Origin: Rhodoferax sp.
Lineage (GTDB): Bacteria > Pseudomonadota > Gammaproteobacteria > Burkholderiales > Burkholderiaceae_C
Direction of reading: 5' to 3'
DNA: 64,000 nucleotides
NCBI GenBank assembly: GCA_031291305.1
Contig: JARLJH010000067.1
Span: 43,714-107,713, forward strand
Shown here: piece by piece, positions 35,040 through 46,647 of the stretch
Position numbering within the stretch: position 1 is the stretch's first letter
Layout of the letters: each line of letters starts with the position of its first letter
Notes under the pieces: generated by a model
Told to the model about the DNA's origin: nothing
The model's database searches: none
What the model saw: only the letters and a program-made list of their open reading frames with translations
Made by a program: the position numbers and the translations under genes

Positions 35040-38000
35040 CTTCATCATCGGCGAATTGGGCCTTGGAGCCGGCTCGGTGCGGTCCATTTCCTTGGAGCGG
35101 GATCTGTATGACCCAGAGGCGCTGAATGCCTACATGGTGACGCCTGCGGTTGTTGGCGCACTGGGGCAGTTGGGCCGCGCCCTGAGTTCGGACTCACCTC
35201 AGCGCGCTTGGAAAGTGGTTGGGCCCTATGGCAGCGGCAAATCCGCATTGGGAGTCGCCGCCGGTCAGTTGTTGGCTGGTGCCCGGCACTTTTCTTTTAT
35301 CGCAGACGCGCTCAAAGCGCAGTCCAAGCAGGCGCATTCTCTGTTTGCGGAATCGAAGCGATACCCCGTTGCGCTGGTCGGATCCAGGGTGTCACTCGGT
35401 ACTGCTTTGGCTAGGGCATTGCTGCGTGCTGTCGAGTCCTGGGAAAAGAGTAAATCTGCCAACCTGTTCAAAAAGCGGCTGGATCTCGCCAGCGGTACCT
35501 ACGACGGCGTTGAGCTAAATGCTGCGGTGGCCGCCATGGTCCGCGACTTTGCGGATACTGCGGCGGCTAACGGTTTCAGCGGCGTGGTTGTCCTGGTCGA
35601 CGAGTTGGGTAAGTTTGTTGAACACGCCGCTCTTTACCCAGCCGAGGGCGACCTGATGGCCCTTCAACAACTCGCGGAAAGTGCGTGTGGCCGAGAGGAT
35701 ACTCGACTCGCGGTCGTTGCCTTCCTCCATCAGCACATCTCGGCCTATGCCGACGGGTTGGGTAAGGGGTTGTCCGATGACTGGGAAAAGGTCGCCTCGC
35801 GCTTTGAGGAAATCCCGTTTGATGAGCCAGTGGAGCGATACGCCCACTTCGCAGCTCATGCACTGGCCGTATCTGAACGCGGCCGCATGCAACACGGACT
35901 TGCCGCCAAGGCAAGAGCCCTCTATCAAACCTCGGTCGACCTGGGATTGCTCAAGCCCCAAGGCCCTGCCGACTTCGCTTTGCTCGCAAAGGCCGAGCGG
36001 CTCTATCCGCTGCATCCGGCTGTCGTCGCAGCGATGGCGGTCATTGCCAAGCGCATGGGGCAGAGCGAGCGGTCGTTCCATGCCTTCTTGAACGGTGATG
36101 AGCCCAACGCTTTGCGGGACTATGCCAATCGCACCGCACACGATGCGAGTCATTGGTATCGCCTCGACAATTTGTGGGACCATCTAGCCGGTTCCCATGT
36201 TCTTAGATTCCGCGAACGTAATGCGGAGCGTCGTTGGGTCTATGCAGCCACCTGCGTGGCCCGAGAGGGCGCGTCGCGTCTCCAGGCCAGCGTCCTCAAG
36301 GCCATTGCTGTTCTGGAATTGGTCGAGCGTGGTCTTCGTCAGCATGTGTCGACCGTCTTGATTCAGCACGTACTTGACGAAGTAAAGCCATTGGATGTGG
36401 TGACAGCGATCGAGGAACTTGCTCGAAAGGGCGCTATTCAGGTCAGGCGGGGTGGTGACCAAGTAATGATCGCAGTGCCAGAGCTGGCAAACATCGATGG
36501 GCTACTAGAAGAAGCTGCGAGGGAGGGAGAGGCCGTGCTGGTAACTCGGGCACTCAGTTCCGCGTTGTCGACGCGCCCTGTCGTTGCCCACAGGCACTAT
36601 GACCGTACCGGGACACTGAGAACCTTGGGTGTCCTTGTCGGCACACCTGATAACTGGCCGGAAACCCCTAAGTTCGGTGCAGATGACATCAAGCCCGACG
36701 GGTGGCTGAAGGTTCTCGTGGTGGAGTCGTCCAACCGGGAGCTGAAGTCGGCAACGACCCGCTGCGGGCAGCAGTTCCAACCGTTGGAGCTACACGTTTG
36801 TTTGCAACCGAGCGCCGGCGCGCGCAGTGCACTGGTGCAATTTGCGACCTGGCTCACGGTCTCTCAACAGCTCAGAGCGAAACAGTTGGACCCTTGGGCG
36901 ACACAGTACGTAGACCGCCAACTCGCAACCGCCCGCGAAGAGGTCGACCAAGTTATCGCGTCTCTGCTGGCCTCGAAAGGCAAGGAGAGCAGTGCCCTGA
37001 CCTTCTGGCATAGCGGGAAAGAGGTGCCGAACGGTGCCGCCCTAAACCTCAGTCAGCTAGCCTCATGGTTGTTTGACAACCAGTTCCATCTGGCACCTCG
37101 CATCGTCAACGAACTCATCAACAAGGACAAACCGGCGTCGCCTATCGTGCTTGCTCGTCAGCGAATGTTTGAGGTGCTCTTCTCTGGCGACCACACCAAG
37201 CCGATCTGCGGCCCAGCAGAGTTCCCTCCAGAGCGTCTGATCCATCACACACTACTGGTCGACAGTGGCATTTGGTCGGAACGTGAAGGCCGCTGGTCGT
37301 TGAAGGTGCCGACTGCGGGGTCGGCAGTTGATGTCGTCCCGGTCTGGAGCTGCATCGCAGAGCTTCTATCTGATGGCGGGGTGAAGACCTTCGCCGAAGT
37401 GCTCGATGCCCTAGCAGCTCCCCCCTGGGGGTCCGTGCTGGCCCGGCTGGTATCTGGGCGGCGCTTTATCTGCTGGTGAATCGTGGCACCTGTGGCATAT
37501 TCGAACGTGGAACCTTGGTTCTTGAACTGACTGTCGAACACCTGCAGCGGATGTACAAAACGCCCGTCCAGTTCGAAATCAAGGAACTGCCAGCAAGTGC
37601 GGCCAGCCGTACGCTATTGGAGGACTATCGAGCAGCACTGGCAACTGTAGGTTGCCAGGTTGATGGTGAGTTGACGGCATTGGAGGTTGCACGGTCAACC
37701 TATCGCTGGCTGGCAAGACTTCCGTCGTACTCCCTCCAAAGTGGTCGTGTGTCGAAGGACACAGCCCTGTTCAGGGCTCGCCTCGAACGTTCTCGGGATC
37801 ACATCGACCTTTTGTTCAAGGCGGTTCCCCAACTCCATAAGGACAGCAAGTCAAAGCAGGCCTTCCGAGCTTGGTTGTCGAACGTGCTTATCGACCTTGG
37901 CGCAACCTATAAACGGCTGCAGGACGAGGTTGGCGGTGTGCTCAGCACGTCTTTCGATATTGCTGGCACTTTGCCCCGCGTACGCCAGCAACTTCAGAAA

Positions 38001-38486
38001 GAGTGCAGTTCGGCGACGACTGACGTTGCCGAGGTAAACCTGAGATCGTTTGTCCTGCGGTGTGCAGACCCAACGCTTTCGGATGACCGCTGGCTTGACT
38101 CAATTGCCAGCCTGATCGTTCACAAACCTTTGGATTCTTGGACGGATGCAACGCTCACCCAATTTGAGGGGGCCGTCATAGAGCTGTGCGCGCAGTACAA
38201 ACGGTGGGTAAGGCTGTTGAGCCACCGAGCGCATCACCCGGCAATTGGAGAGCGCTACGTGTCACTGACCATGACCCTGCCATCAGGCCATGAGTCAGCG
38301 GTGTTCGTTGCGGCTGACCCGGTAGCCAAGAAGATGGCCGCTGAGATGTTGGAGAGTCTGGATCGCACCAGTGGTGGCAACCGTGATCGGATGCTTGCAG
38401 TACTGGGGCAAGCGCTGGTGACGCTTCAGGCCGCCGAGACACCGATTAGGGAGAAGCTAGAAAATGACAACCAAAAAGCCAGTTAG
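35032..38486 (+). pseudogene. large P-loop ATPase (about 1,150 residues), one-base frameshift near 37,420-37,431
   Basis: The first part (35032-37479) has Walker A GPYGSGKS at residues 64-71 and Walker B VVVLVDELGK at about 185-194, followed by a long helical region. It ends abruptly at TGA 37479. The second part is open in the +1-shifted frame from before 37430 to 38486: it reads RAGPAGIWAALYLLVNRG and continues with coding character. One missing base in the C6-T-G5 tract (37420-37431) explains the break; restoring it gives a continuous protein of about 1,151 residues. The size and P-loop layout recall BrxC/PglY-type ATPases of defence systems, but no pglZ, brxL or methyltransferase accompanies it. 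It overlaps DUF4007 upstream and the PAPS-reductase gene downstream. It may be a sequencing error rather than a true inactivation. Confidence 0.78.
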
Positions 38487-39291
38487 ACACATACTCAGCC
38501 TTTCAGGTGGGAAGGATAGCGCTGCGCTGGCCATCTACCTGCGTGATCGGGTCCCCGATATGGAGTACATCTTTAGCGACACCCTCAAGGAGTTGCCAGA
38601 GACGTATGAGTACTTGGAGCGGATTTCGAGCTACTTGGGGAAGCAGGTCATTCATCTGAACGCTGACCTGGGCTTTGACCACTGGTACCACATGTACGGT
38701 GGGATGATTCCCTCCAACCATCGTCGCTGGTGCACCCGGGCGCTCAAGCTCAAGCCGTTTGAGCAGCACTGTGACGAAGATGAAGTCATCAACTACGTCG
38801 GCCTACGTGCAGACGAAGAGCGCAGTGGCTACATCAGCCACAAACCGAACATCAAAGCTGTTTATCCGTTCAAGGAAGACGGCTTGGTGCTGCGCGATAT
38901 CGAAGGAATTCTGAAGTCCTCGGGTGTCGGCATGCCGCCGTATACCAAGTGGGGGCGCACTAGGTCTGGCTGCTACTTCTGTTTCTACCAGCAAAAGATT
39001 GAATGGGTTCGACTCAAGGAAACCTACCCGGATCTCTACGCGAAGGCTAAGGAGTACGAGCGTCCATTTGAAAAGACCGGCAATTTCTTCACATGGAGTC
39101 GCGGGGAAAGCCTTGAAGAGATGGAGCAACCTGAACGCGTTGAGCAAATCAAGCGTGAGCATGTCATCCGAATCCAGAGGAACGCTGCGCGCCGCGAGAA
39201 CGCTACCTTGATGGAAGTCTTCGCGAGTGCCGAGACGGCGGACGAGCCGGAAGATGATGATGACCAGGGCTGCTTGGTCTGCTCTTTATGA
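38464..39291 (+). CDS. PAPS reductase/DndC-like ATP-pyrophosphatase
   Basis: A 275-residue PP-loop protein. The ATP-pyrophosphatase loop is LSLSGGKDSAALA (SGGKDS at 14-19). RRWCTRALKLKP follows with Cys90, then GCYFCFYQQ with Cys170 and Cys173, and a C-terminal CLVC (Cys270, Cys273). Several spaced cysteines suggest an iron-sulfur cluster, as in DndC, which activates sulfur for DNA phosphorothioation; metabolic CysH also belongs to the superfamily, but no cysteine-biosynthesis genes are near. It overlaps the ATPase gene by 23 bases and precedes the GHKL gene by six. The likely role is adenylation/sulfur transfer to a nucleic acid, which is inference. Confidence 0.85.
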   Translation: MTTKKPVRHILSLSGGKDSAALAIYLRDRVPDMEYIFSDTLKELPETYEYLERISSYLGKQVIHLNADLGFDHWYHMYGGMIPSNHRRWCTRALKLKPFEQHCDEDEVINYVGLRADEERSGYISHKPNIKAVYPFKEDGLVLRDIEGILKSSGVGMPPYTKWGRTRSGCYFCFYQQKIEWVRLKETYPDLYAKAKEYERPFEKTGNFFTWSRGESLEEMEQPERVEQIKREHVIRIQRNAARRENATLMEVFASAETADEPEDDDDQGCLVCSL

Positions 39292-39297
39292 TGCGCT

Positions 39298-41723
39298 ATG
39301 GCTTTTAAAGTTAAAGCAAGAGTTCTCCTGGAGCTTGGGGCTGAATTGATCAGTTCGGACGGCATTGCGCTGTACGAGTTAATCAAGAATTCTGTCGACG
39401 CGGGCAGCGAGAGTGTCGAAATTCGGGTCAACGTGGCGCTGATGGCCTCAGGTTATCGCGTACTGCAATCGAAACTAGCAGCGCTACCGACGGGTACACG
39501 ATTGCGACGCGATTGGCTCGAAGCGACCGTCCGGCAATGCTTCGAGGCTACCGCCTCTGAAGACCTTCGCACAGAATTTGTCCGCCGCCTGGAAGGTTTG
39601 GGTTTGCAACGCGCAGCAACCGTCGCGGAGGGGTTTTACCGCGAATTCTCTTTCATTGAAGTGGAGGATTGGGGCTGCGGCATGTCCATGGACGATCTGC
39701 GAACTAAATTTCTGACGGTTGGCACGCCCAATCGCCATCTGGATCGGCAGCGCTTGGGTACAGCGAGTAAGTTGCTGGGTGAGAAAGGCATTGGGCGTCT
39801 CTCTGCCATGCGCTTGGGACTGTTCACTGGTGTGATCAGCGGCATGGAGGGTGAACGTCACTGGAACACCTTGGATATCGACTGGTCAACTCTTCGTGAC
39901 GCTCCGGACATGGATCTCGATGAGTTCTCGCCCGAGCCGGAAAGGGGGGGGAGAAAAAGGCCAGTGACTTGGGCACGCTTATCCGAATCAGCGACTTGCA
40001 AAGTGACTGGTCGCTCGCCCGGGTTGCGGCCCTCGCGCGAGCCGAGTTCTCGAAACTGCAAGATCCATTCGAAACGTCTGGCGCGGTCCTGGATATCGAT
40101 CTCTCGTTTAACGGGAAGGAGGTCACGGCAGTCGAGGAGATTGAGACTGAATGGCTCAATAAGTGGCATGGCCACTTCAAAATGACGTTTGGCTACAAAA
40201 GGGTTAATCCCGACGACGAAGAGGATTTTCGTGAGTCTCCTGTGCTCAGCGGCACGGCAAAGTTTCGACTCCCCAAGCCGCCGGATGCTCCAGAGCCACT
40301 GGATGTGATTGACCAGAAGGACATTGCTGCTACAGGAGATGGCCTTTACAGCCTTCTTGCAACCAGTGGATATGCAGTGTCTGGAGGCGGAACCACGATT
40401 AATGATGCGCCGCGGTTTGCGGGAATCGAAACCCTCGGTCCTTTCACGGCAGAGGGCTTCTGGTTCAACCGGCAGCGGGCTCAGCAGGAGTTCGGCGACA
40501 ACTACATTAAATTCAAGACGTGGCTTGAGCAGTGGGCAGGTGGTCTGCTCGTCTACCGCGACGGCTATCGCGTATATCCCTATGCTGCTCCCGATGACGA
40601 CTGGCTTGAGCTGGATCAGAGGGCACTTCGCCGAAAGTCGTTCAAGCTGAACCGCGGTCAGTTCGTGGGATATGTACGTATCACGTCGCTCAGGAATCGA
40701 GAACTACGCGATCAGACCAATCGCCAAGGGCTAGTCGACACGCCCGAGAAGCGGGCGCTAGTCCAGTGCTTGCAGTACGTCATCTGGAAGGAACTAGGTT
40801 CGCTAGTAACCCAGCACGAAGAGCGAATGGCAACCAAGTCGCTTACCACCGTGCGCGAAATCGAGAAGCAGGTCACCGAGCATGCGAAGGACGCGAAGGT
40901 TACGCTGCGAGAACTAGCCAAGCGGGTACCTGACGAACACCAGACCGTCGCCAATCTTCGCGGCTACGTTGAGGAGTTGGAGGCAGCCTGGGCCGCTGCA
41001 AAGAAGACCCTAAAGAGGCAGGCCAATCAGGCTGACCTCTATTTGCATCTAGCGGGCGTAGGCATATTGCTGGAGTTCGTGATCCATGAACTGAATCGGG
41101 TCACCGGCGCCACTTTGCAGGATTTGCAGAAGATGAGCGACAGCGCATTGCCGCCAGGTCTGAAGTCCCTCGCGCGGCAGCTTCAGACGTTGGACAAGCG
41201 TCTGCGGATCTTGGACCCGGTGAGCACACCGGGGCGCCAGCGGAAGGAGGACACGGACGTCGTCGAAGTGCTGGAGACGCTTCTGGATGCGCATGAGCAG
41301 CAGTTTGAAAGGCATCACATTAAAGTGAACCTCAAGCTCACTCCAGAGGGAGCACGTCTAGTGTCCAACGTGATCGTGGGCCAGATGTACCAGATCTTCG
41401 AGAACCTGATCGTCAATTCCGTCTACTGGTTGAGCCATCACCGGGCGATGAGGCGCTTGGAAGGTAATGAAGATTTCGAGGCGGCGATCGAGATCGAAGT
41501 TGATGCCAACACGAACTCGATAACGTTCCGGGATAACGGGGCCGGTATCGAGTGGGCGGACCGCGAGAAGATCTTTGAGCCGTTCTTCAGCAAGAAGCCC
41601 TCGGGCCGCGGCATAGGCCTATACATCGTCAGAAGTCTGTGCAAGGAAAATGCGATCACTCTGTCGCTGCTTGAGAGAATGGCGGCAGGAACGATTCCTG
41701 GATTCAAGTTCGAGATGCCATAA
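39298..41723 (+). pseudogene. double-GHKL histidine-kinase-like ATPase, frameshift at a G8 tract
   Basis: Two frames join into one protein of about 808 residues if one G is added to GGGGGGGG at 39944-39951. The N-terminal part is an Hsp90/MutL-type ATPase: N-box ELIKNSVDAGS (Glu27, Asn31, Asp34), EDWGCGM (Asp124) and GEKGIGRLSAM (161-171). The C-terminal part looks like a histidine kinase: a coiled-coil, an H-box-like FVIHELNRVTG (His near 597), N-box ENLIVNSVYW, DNGAGI, FEPFFSKK and GRGIGLYIV. So it has two ATP sites and a possible phosphoacceptor histidine. The next gene has receiver-like features, suggesting a signalling pair. As read, the first frame ends at 40185 in nonsense sequence. 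Phase variation, decay and sequencing error are all possible. Confidence 0.78.
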
Positions 41724-41742
41724 GGCGCATAAGGGGGGAACA

Positions 41743-43704
41743 ATGGATGTCGAGGCAGTGGCCGAAGCGGTGCCCCGCAAGGCGGTTCTGATTGATGATG
41801 CGTACCTTCGTCCGTCACCAGAGGACGTGAGGAAAAGCCTTCCCCCGCTGAGAAGGTTCCTGAGGAACGCCCCTGCGGCCAAGGCGTGGTTCGACGCGAC
41901 CTTTGGACTTAGTGGTAGCGCGGCAGACCGTGGTTATTTCGAGCCTTTGCTCGCTGACCCTTTGCGTACGCTTGAGCTTTGGAATCGAAGGGCAGAGTGC
42001 CCGGAGAGCCAGCGGCTTTTGGAGGAAGGGCTTGCGGATGTCGTTGCTGATGTCGGTCCGCTGAGACTCCCGCTTGTGCAAATCGAGACGACGCTGGTCG
42101 CGCAGGGTTGGGAACTTGTCCGTTTTGGCGCGCTGCCCGGACTGGATGTGGTTCCCGCAAATGAGAGCCTCGTGGTTATTGACTATGTGCTCACTTCGGA
42201 GACGCCGGAGGACATGGCAGCGAAGGTCGATGAGAGTACCCAGTTCCTGCAGAGTCTGGTCCAACGCGCGCTTGCATCCGAAAGAGGCTTGCCCTTGATC
42301 GTGCTGGTTTCTAGCCGCCCAGGCGTCGCGAAGGGAGAAGCGGAAGCATTCCGCAAGGCCGTCGGCCTGCATGGAGGCTACTTCCACTTCATCCGCAAGA
42401 TGAATGTTTTGCAAGAGCTTGGGCAACGTATCGACGGGTTCACTGCGGAGGTTGCTGAACTCGAAAGCTACCGACGGGTTCACCTGGCGCTGAAGGACGC
42501 TCTTCAGACGGCCTGCGCAGTGCTGAAGGCAGACATCGACGGCATGGAGCTACAAGACCTCGCAGCCCTGCATGTCGGGCATCTCATTCACGAAGGCGAG
42601 CCGCTTAGTGACTATGTCGGTTGGATGCTTGGACAGGCCCTTACCGTCAAGCTCCAGGAGAGTGTGACGCTGGCTGACGCATCTGCCGGGTTGCCCCCGG
42701 AGAATCATCGCGTGCTGCTCGGACACTTGGAGCCCACTCAAGGCATTCCAAAGCTCTTCAGCGAAGCCTCGACTGTTCGAACTGCCTCCAGTCAGCACCA
42801 CAAGCAGAGGACTGGCTCGCGAGAACTCCGTTTCGGAGACATCTTTGTTGGCAAACTCACCGGGAAAGGTAAGAAGGTTGATCTGACTCAATTTCGGCTG
42901 GTTCTCAGTCAGACCTGTGACCTCTTGCAGAAAAAGATTACTAACGGCCAGGTCCTGTGCGCAGAGGGTCAAGGCACGGAAGTGCCGAACACGGAAGTCG
43001 AATTGATGCGAGCCACCTTGCGTCAACTTGAAGACAAGGGGAGTACCCTCATCCGTTTAGAAGATGGTGCGTACTACCAAGTCCTTTGGAACGAGGTGAA
43101 TTTAGTCACTATCGAACAGACAAAGTTAAAGAAGGAACAAGGCTTCAGCTACATTGGTCGGTTGAACGAGATTTATGCGCTTGAAGTTCAACACAATGCG
43201 CTTAACAAGCTTGGTCGAATTGGTGTCCCCGTCAAGCCAGGCTACAGCTTGGTCTTTGGTGCAGTTCGTCTCCGTGTTTGGGGTACCAAGGGAGAGCACG
43301 CGGCACTCGCGAAATCGCGCGACAACAAAACGGTGACGGCCGTGCTCAGGCCTACGCCCAAAAAGCAGATCGCGATTTTGCTGTCGTCGGATATCAAGCA
43401 GTGGTTGGTTGAGCAACTCGGCCACTTGCAGGATCAGCTTCCTAAGGAGCTGACTGACGTCTCCAAGGAATTAAAGGCCTTGATGGAGTCGGATGGCGAC
43501 TTCCGCTTCTTCTGCAAACAAGTGGCCAGCGGGGCGCTGCAGCTTGGAATGAATCAGGAGAAAGATAAGAATGGCCAGAAGGAAAAGGACTTGGTTTGGC
43601 AGAGCAAACTGTGGGTTGAACTCGGCGCTGCGACGGTCTTCCCCAAACCCATTGCGCCTGCTCAAGGAGCTAGGCTGCAAATTGAATTTGATCCGATTTC
43701 ATGA
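41743..43704 (+). CDS. large protein with receiver-like N-terminal region
   Basis: A 653-residue protein starting at ATG 41743 after AAGGGGGGA; the frame is open to 41650. I know no named family. The first 230 residues have response-regulator landmarks: AVLIDDAYL (Asp18, Asp19), VVIDYVLTS (Asp147 as a possible phosphoacceptor), IVLVSSRPG (Ser190/191) and FIRKMN (Lys219). The spacing is longer than in normal receivers because of an insertion between the first strand and the phosphoacceptor. The C-terminal 400 residues look alpha/beta, with lysine-rich stretches. The gene follows the GHKL kinase-like gene by 19 bases and probably acts as its partner. It is the last gene of the operon and ends 67 bp before a strong terminator. 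Confidence 0.7.
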   Translation: MDVEAVAEAVPRKAVLIDDAYLRPSPEDVRKSLPPLRRFLRNAPAAKAWFDATFGLSGSAADRGYFEPLLADPLRTLELWNRRAECPESQRLLEEGLADVVADVGPLRLPLVQIETTLVAQGWELVRFGALPGLDVVPANESLVVIDYVLTSETPEDMAAKVDESTQFLQSLVQRALASERGLPLIVLVSSRPGVAKGEAEAFRKAVGLHGGYFHFIRKMNVLQELGQRIDGFTAEVAELESYRRVHLALKDALQTACAVLKADIDGMELQDLAALHVGHLIHEGEPLSDYVGWMLGQALTVKLQESVTLADASAGLPPENHRVLLGHLEPTQGIPKLFSEASTVRTASSQHHKQRTGSRELRFGDIFVGKLTGKGKKVDLTQFRLVLSQTCDLLQKKITNGQVLCAEGQGTEVPNTEVELMRATLRQLEDKGSTLIRLEDGAYYQVLWNEVNLVTIEQTKLKKEQGFSYIGRLNEIYALEVQHNALNKLGRIGVPVKPGYSLVFGAVRLRVWGTKGEHAALAKSRDNKTVTAVLRPTPKKQIAILLSSDIKQWLVEQLGHLQDQLPKELTDVSKELKALMESDGDFRFFCKQVASGALQLGMNQEKDKNGQKEKDLVWQSKLWVELGAATVFPKPIAPAQGARLQIEFDPIS

Positions 43705-43770
43705 TCGCTGAGGCGTGTAGGCGGCCAATATGGCCGCACATCTAAGCAGCAAGATGACACATGCCTGAAC

Positions 43771-43804
43771 AAAAGGCCAGCAGGTTTACCTCTGCTGGCC
43801 TTTT
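43771..43804. terminator. strong bidirectional terminator at the end of the cargo operon
   Basis: A perfect 13-bp stem (AAAAGGCCAGCAG at 43771-43783 with CTGCTGGCCTTTT at 43792-43804) encloses an 8-base loop. T tracts occur on both strands, so it can stop the cargo operon on the plus strand and also transcripts entering from gyrB on the minus strand. It lies just inside the right transposon end and would insulate the cargo from gyrB. Confidence 0.88.
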
Positions 43805-43824
43805 GACTTGATCAAACTCCGGAA

Positions 43825-43893
43825 ATTTTCATTAACTACGTCAATGAATTTTCACTAACCTGTCAAGATTTTCACGTTCTCTGTCAACCGACA
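43825..43893. repeat. right transposon end with close-packed TnsB-type repeats
   Basis: Three nearly adjacent copies of the motif with core ATTTTCA(C/T) (reverse complement GTGAAAAT) lie at 43825-43842, 43848-43864 and 43868-43885, each ending in GTC. The terminal inverted repeat is 43869-43893. The dense array at one end and a sparse one at the other mirror the right and left ends of Tn7. This end touches gyrB, as the Tn7 right end faces glmS. Confidence 0.88.
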
Positions 43894-43895
43894 GG

Positions 43896-46508
<2,613 letters not shown>

Positions 46509-46582
46509 TTAGGCAGGTTAGACAGGCATTTTGAAAAGGCCGTGTCGCAAAAAATCATAAATCTGGGGAAGTCTGGAAACAT

Positions 46583-46619
46583 CAAACCCGCAAAGAACAG
46601 CTTGCTCATCGCGGGTTTG
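46583..46619 (-). terminator. hairpin between dnaN and gyrB
   Basis: Perfect 9-bp arms CAAACCCGC (46583-46591) and GCGGGTTTG (46611-46619) enclose 19 bases in the 148-bp dnaN-gyrB gap. In the dnaN-gyrB direction there is no clear U tract, so it is a weak terminator or attenuator at best. It may set gyrB readthrough or stabilise the dnaN transcript. Confidence 0.45.
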
Positions 46620-46647
46620 GTGAGGGTGCACGCTCGCAGCACGCCAC

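Larger units (their letters stand above)
21636..43893. mobile_element. Tn7-like transposon inserted at the gyrB stop codon
   Basis: A 22,258-bp element bounded by 25-bp inverted repeats (21636-21660 and 43869-43893, 22 of 25 positions identical, both beginning TGTCGG) and flanked by GGTCA duplications. Each end holds three copies of a repeat with core GTGAAAA (left cores more degenerate inward), widely spaced at the left and close-packed at the right, as in Tn7. The minus-strand operon tnsA-tnsB-tnsC-tniQ-tniQ2-orf109-orf145 occupies 30800-23148 and reads toward the left end. The cargo from 31039 to 43704 lies between tnsA and the gyrB-proximal right end. No Cas genes or CRISPR array are present, so target choice should depend on the TniQ/TnsD-type proteins. 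The exact duplication and paired ends imply a complete and fairly recent insertion. Confidence 0.93.

Noticed and set aside
35032-43704. A complete BREX, Dnd or Ssp system
   Set aside because: There is no pglZ, brxL, methyltransferase, dndB/D/E or sspB/D. Only the ATPase size and the DndC-like protein are reminiscent.
21636-43893. A CRISPR-associated (CAST) Tn7-like element
   Set aside because: No cas genes and no spaced direct-repeat array were seen anywhere in the element; the repeats at its ends are transposase sites.
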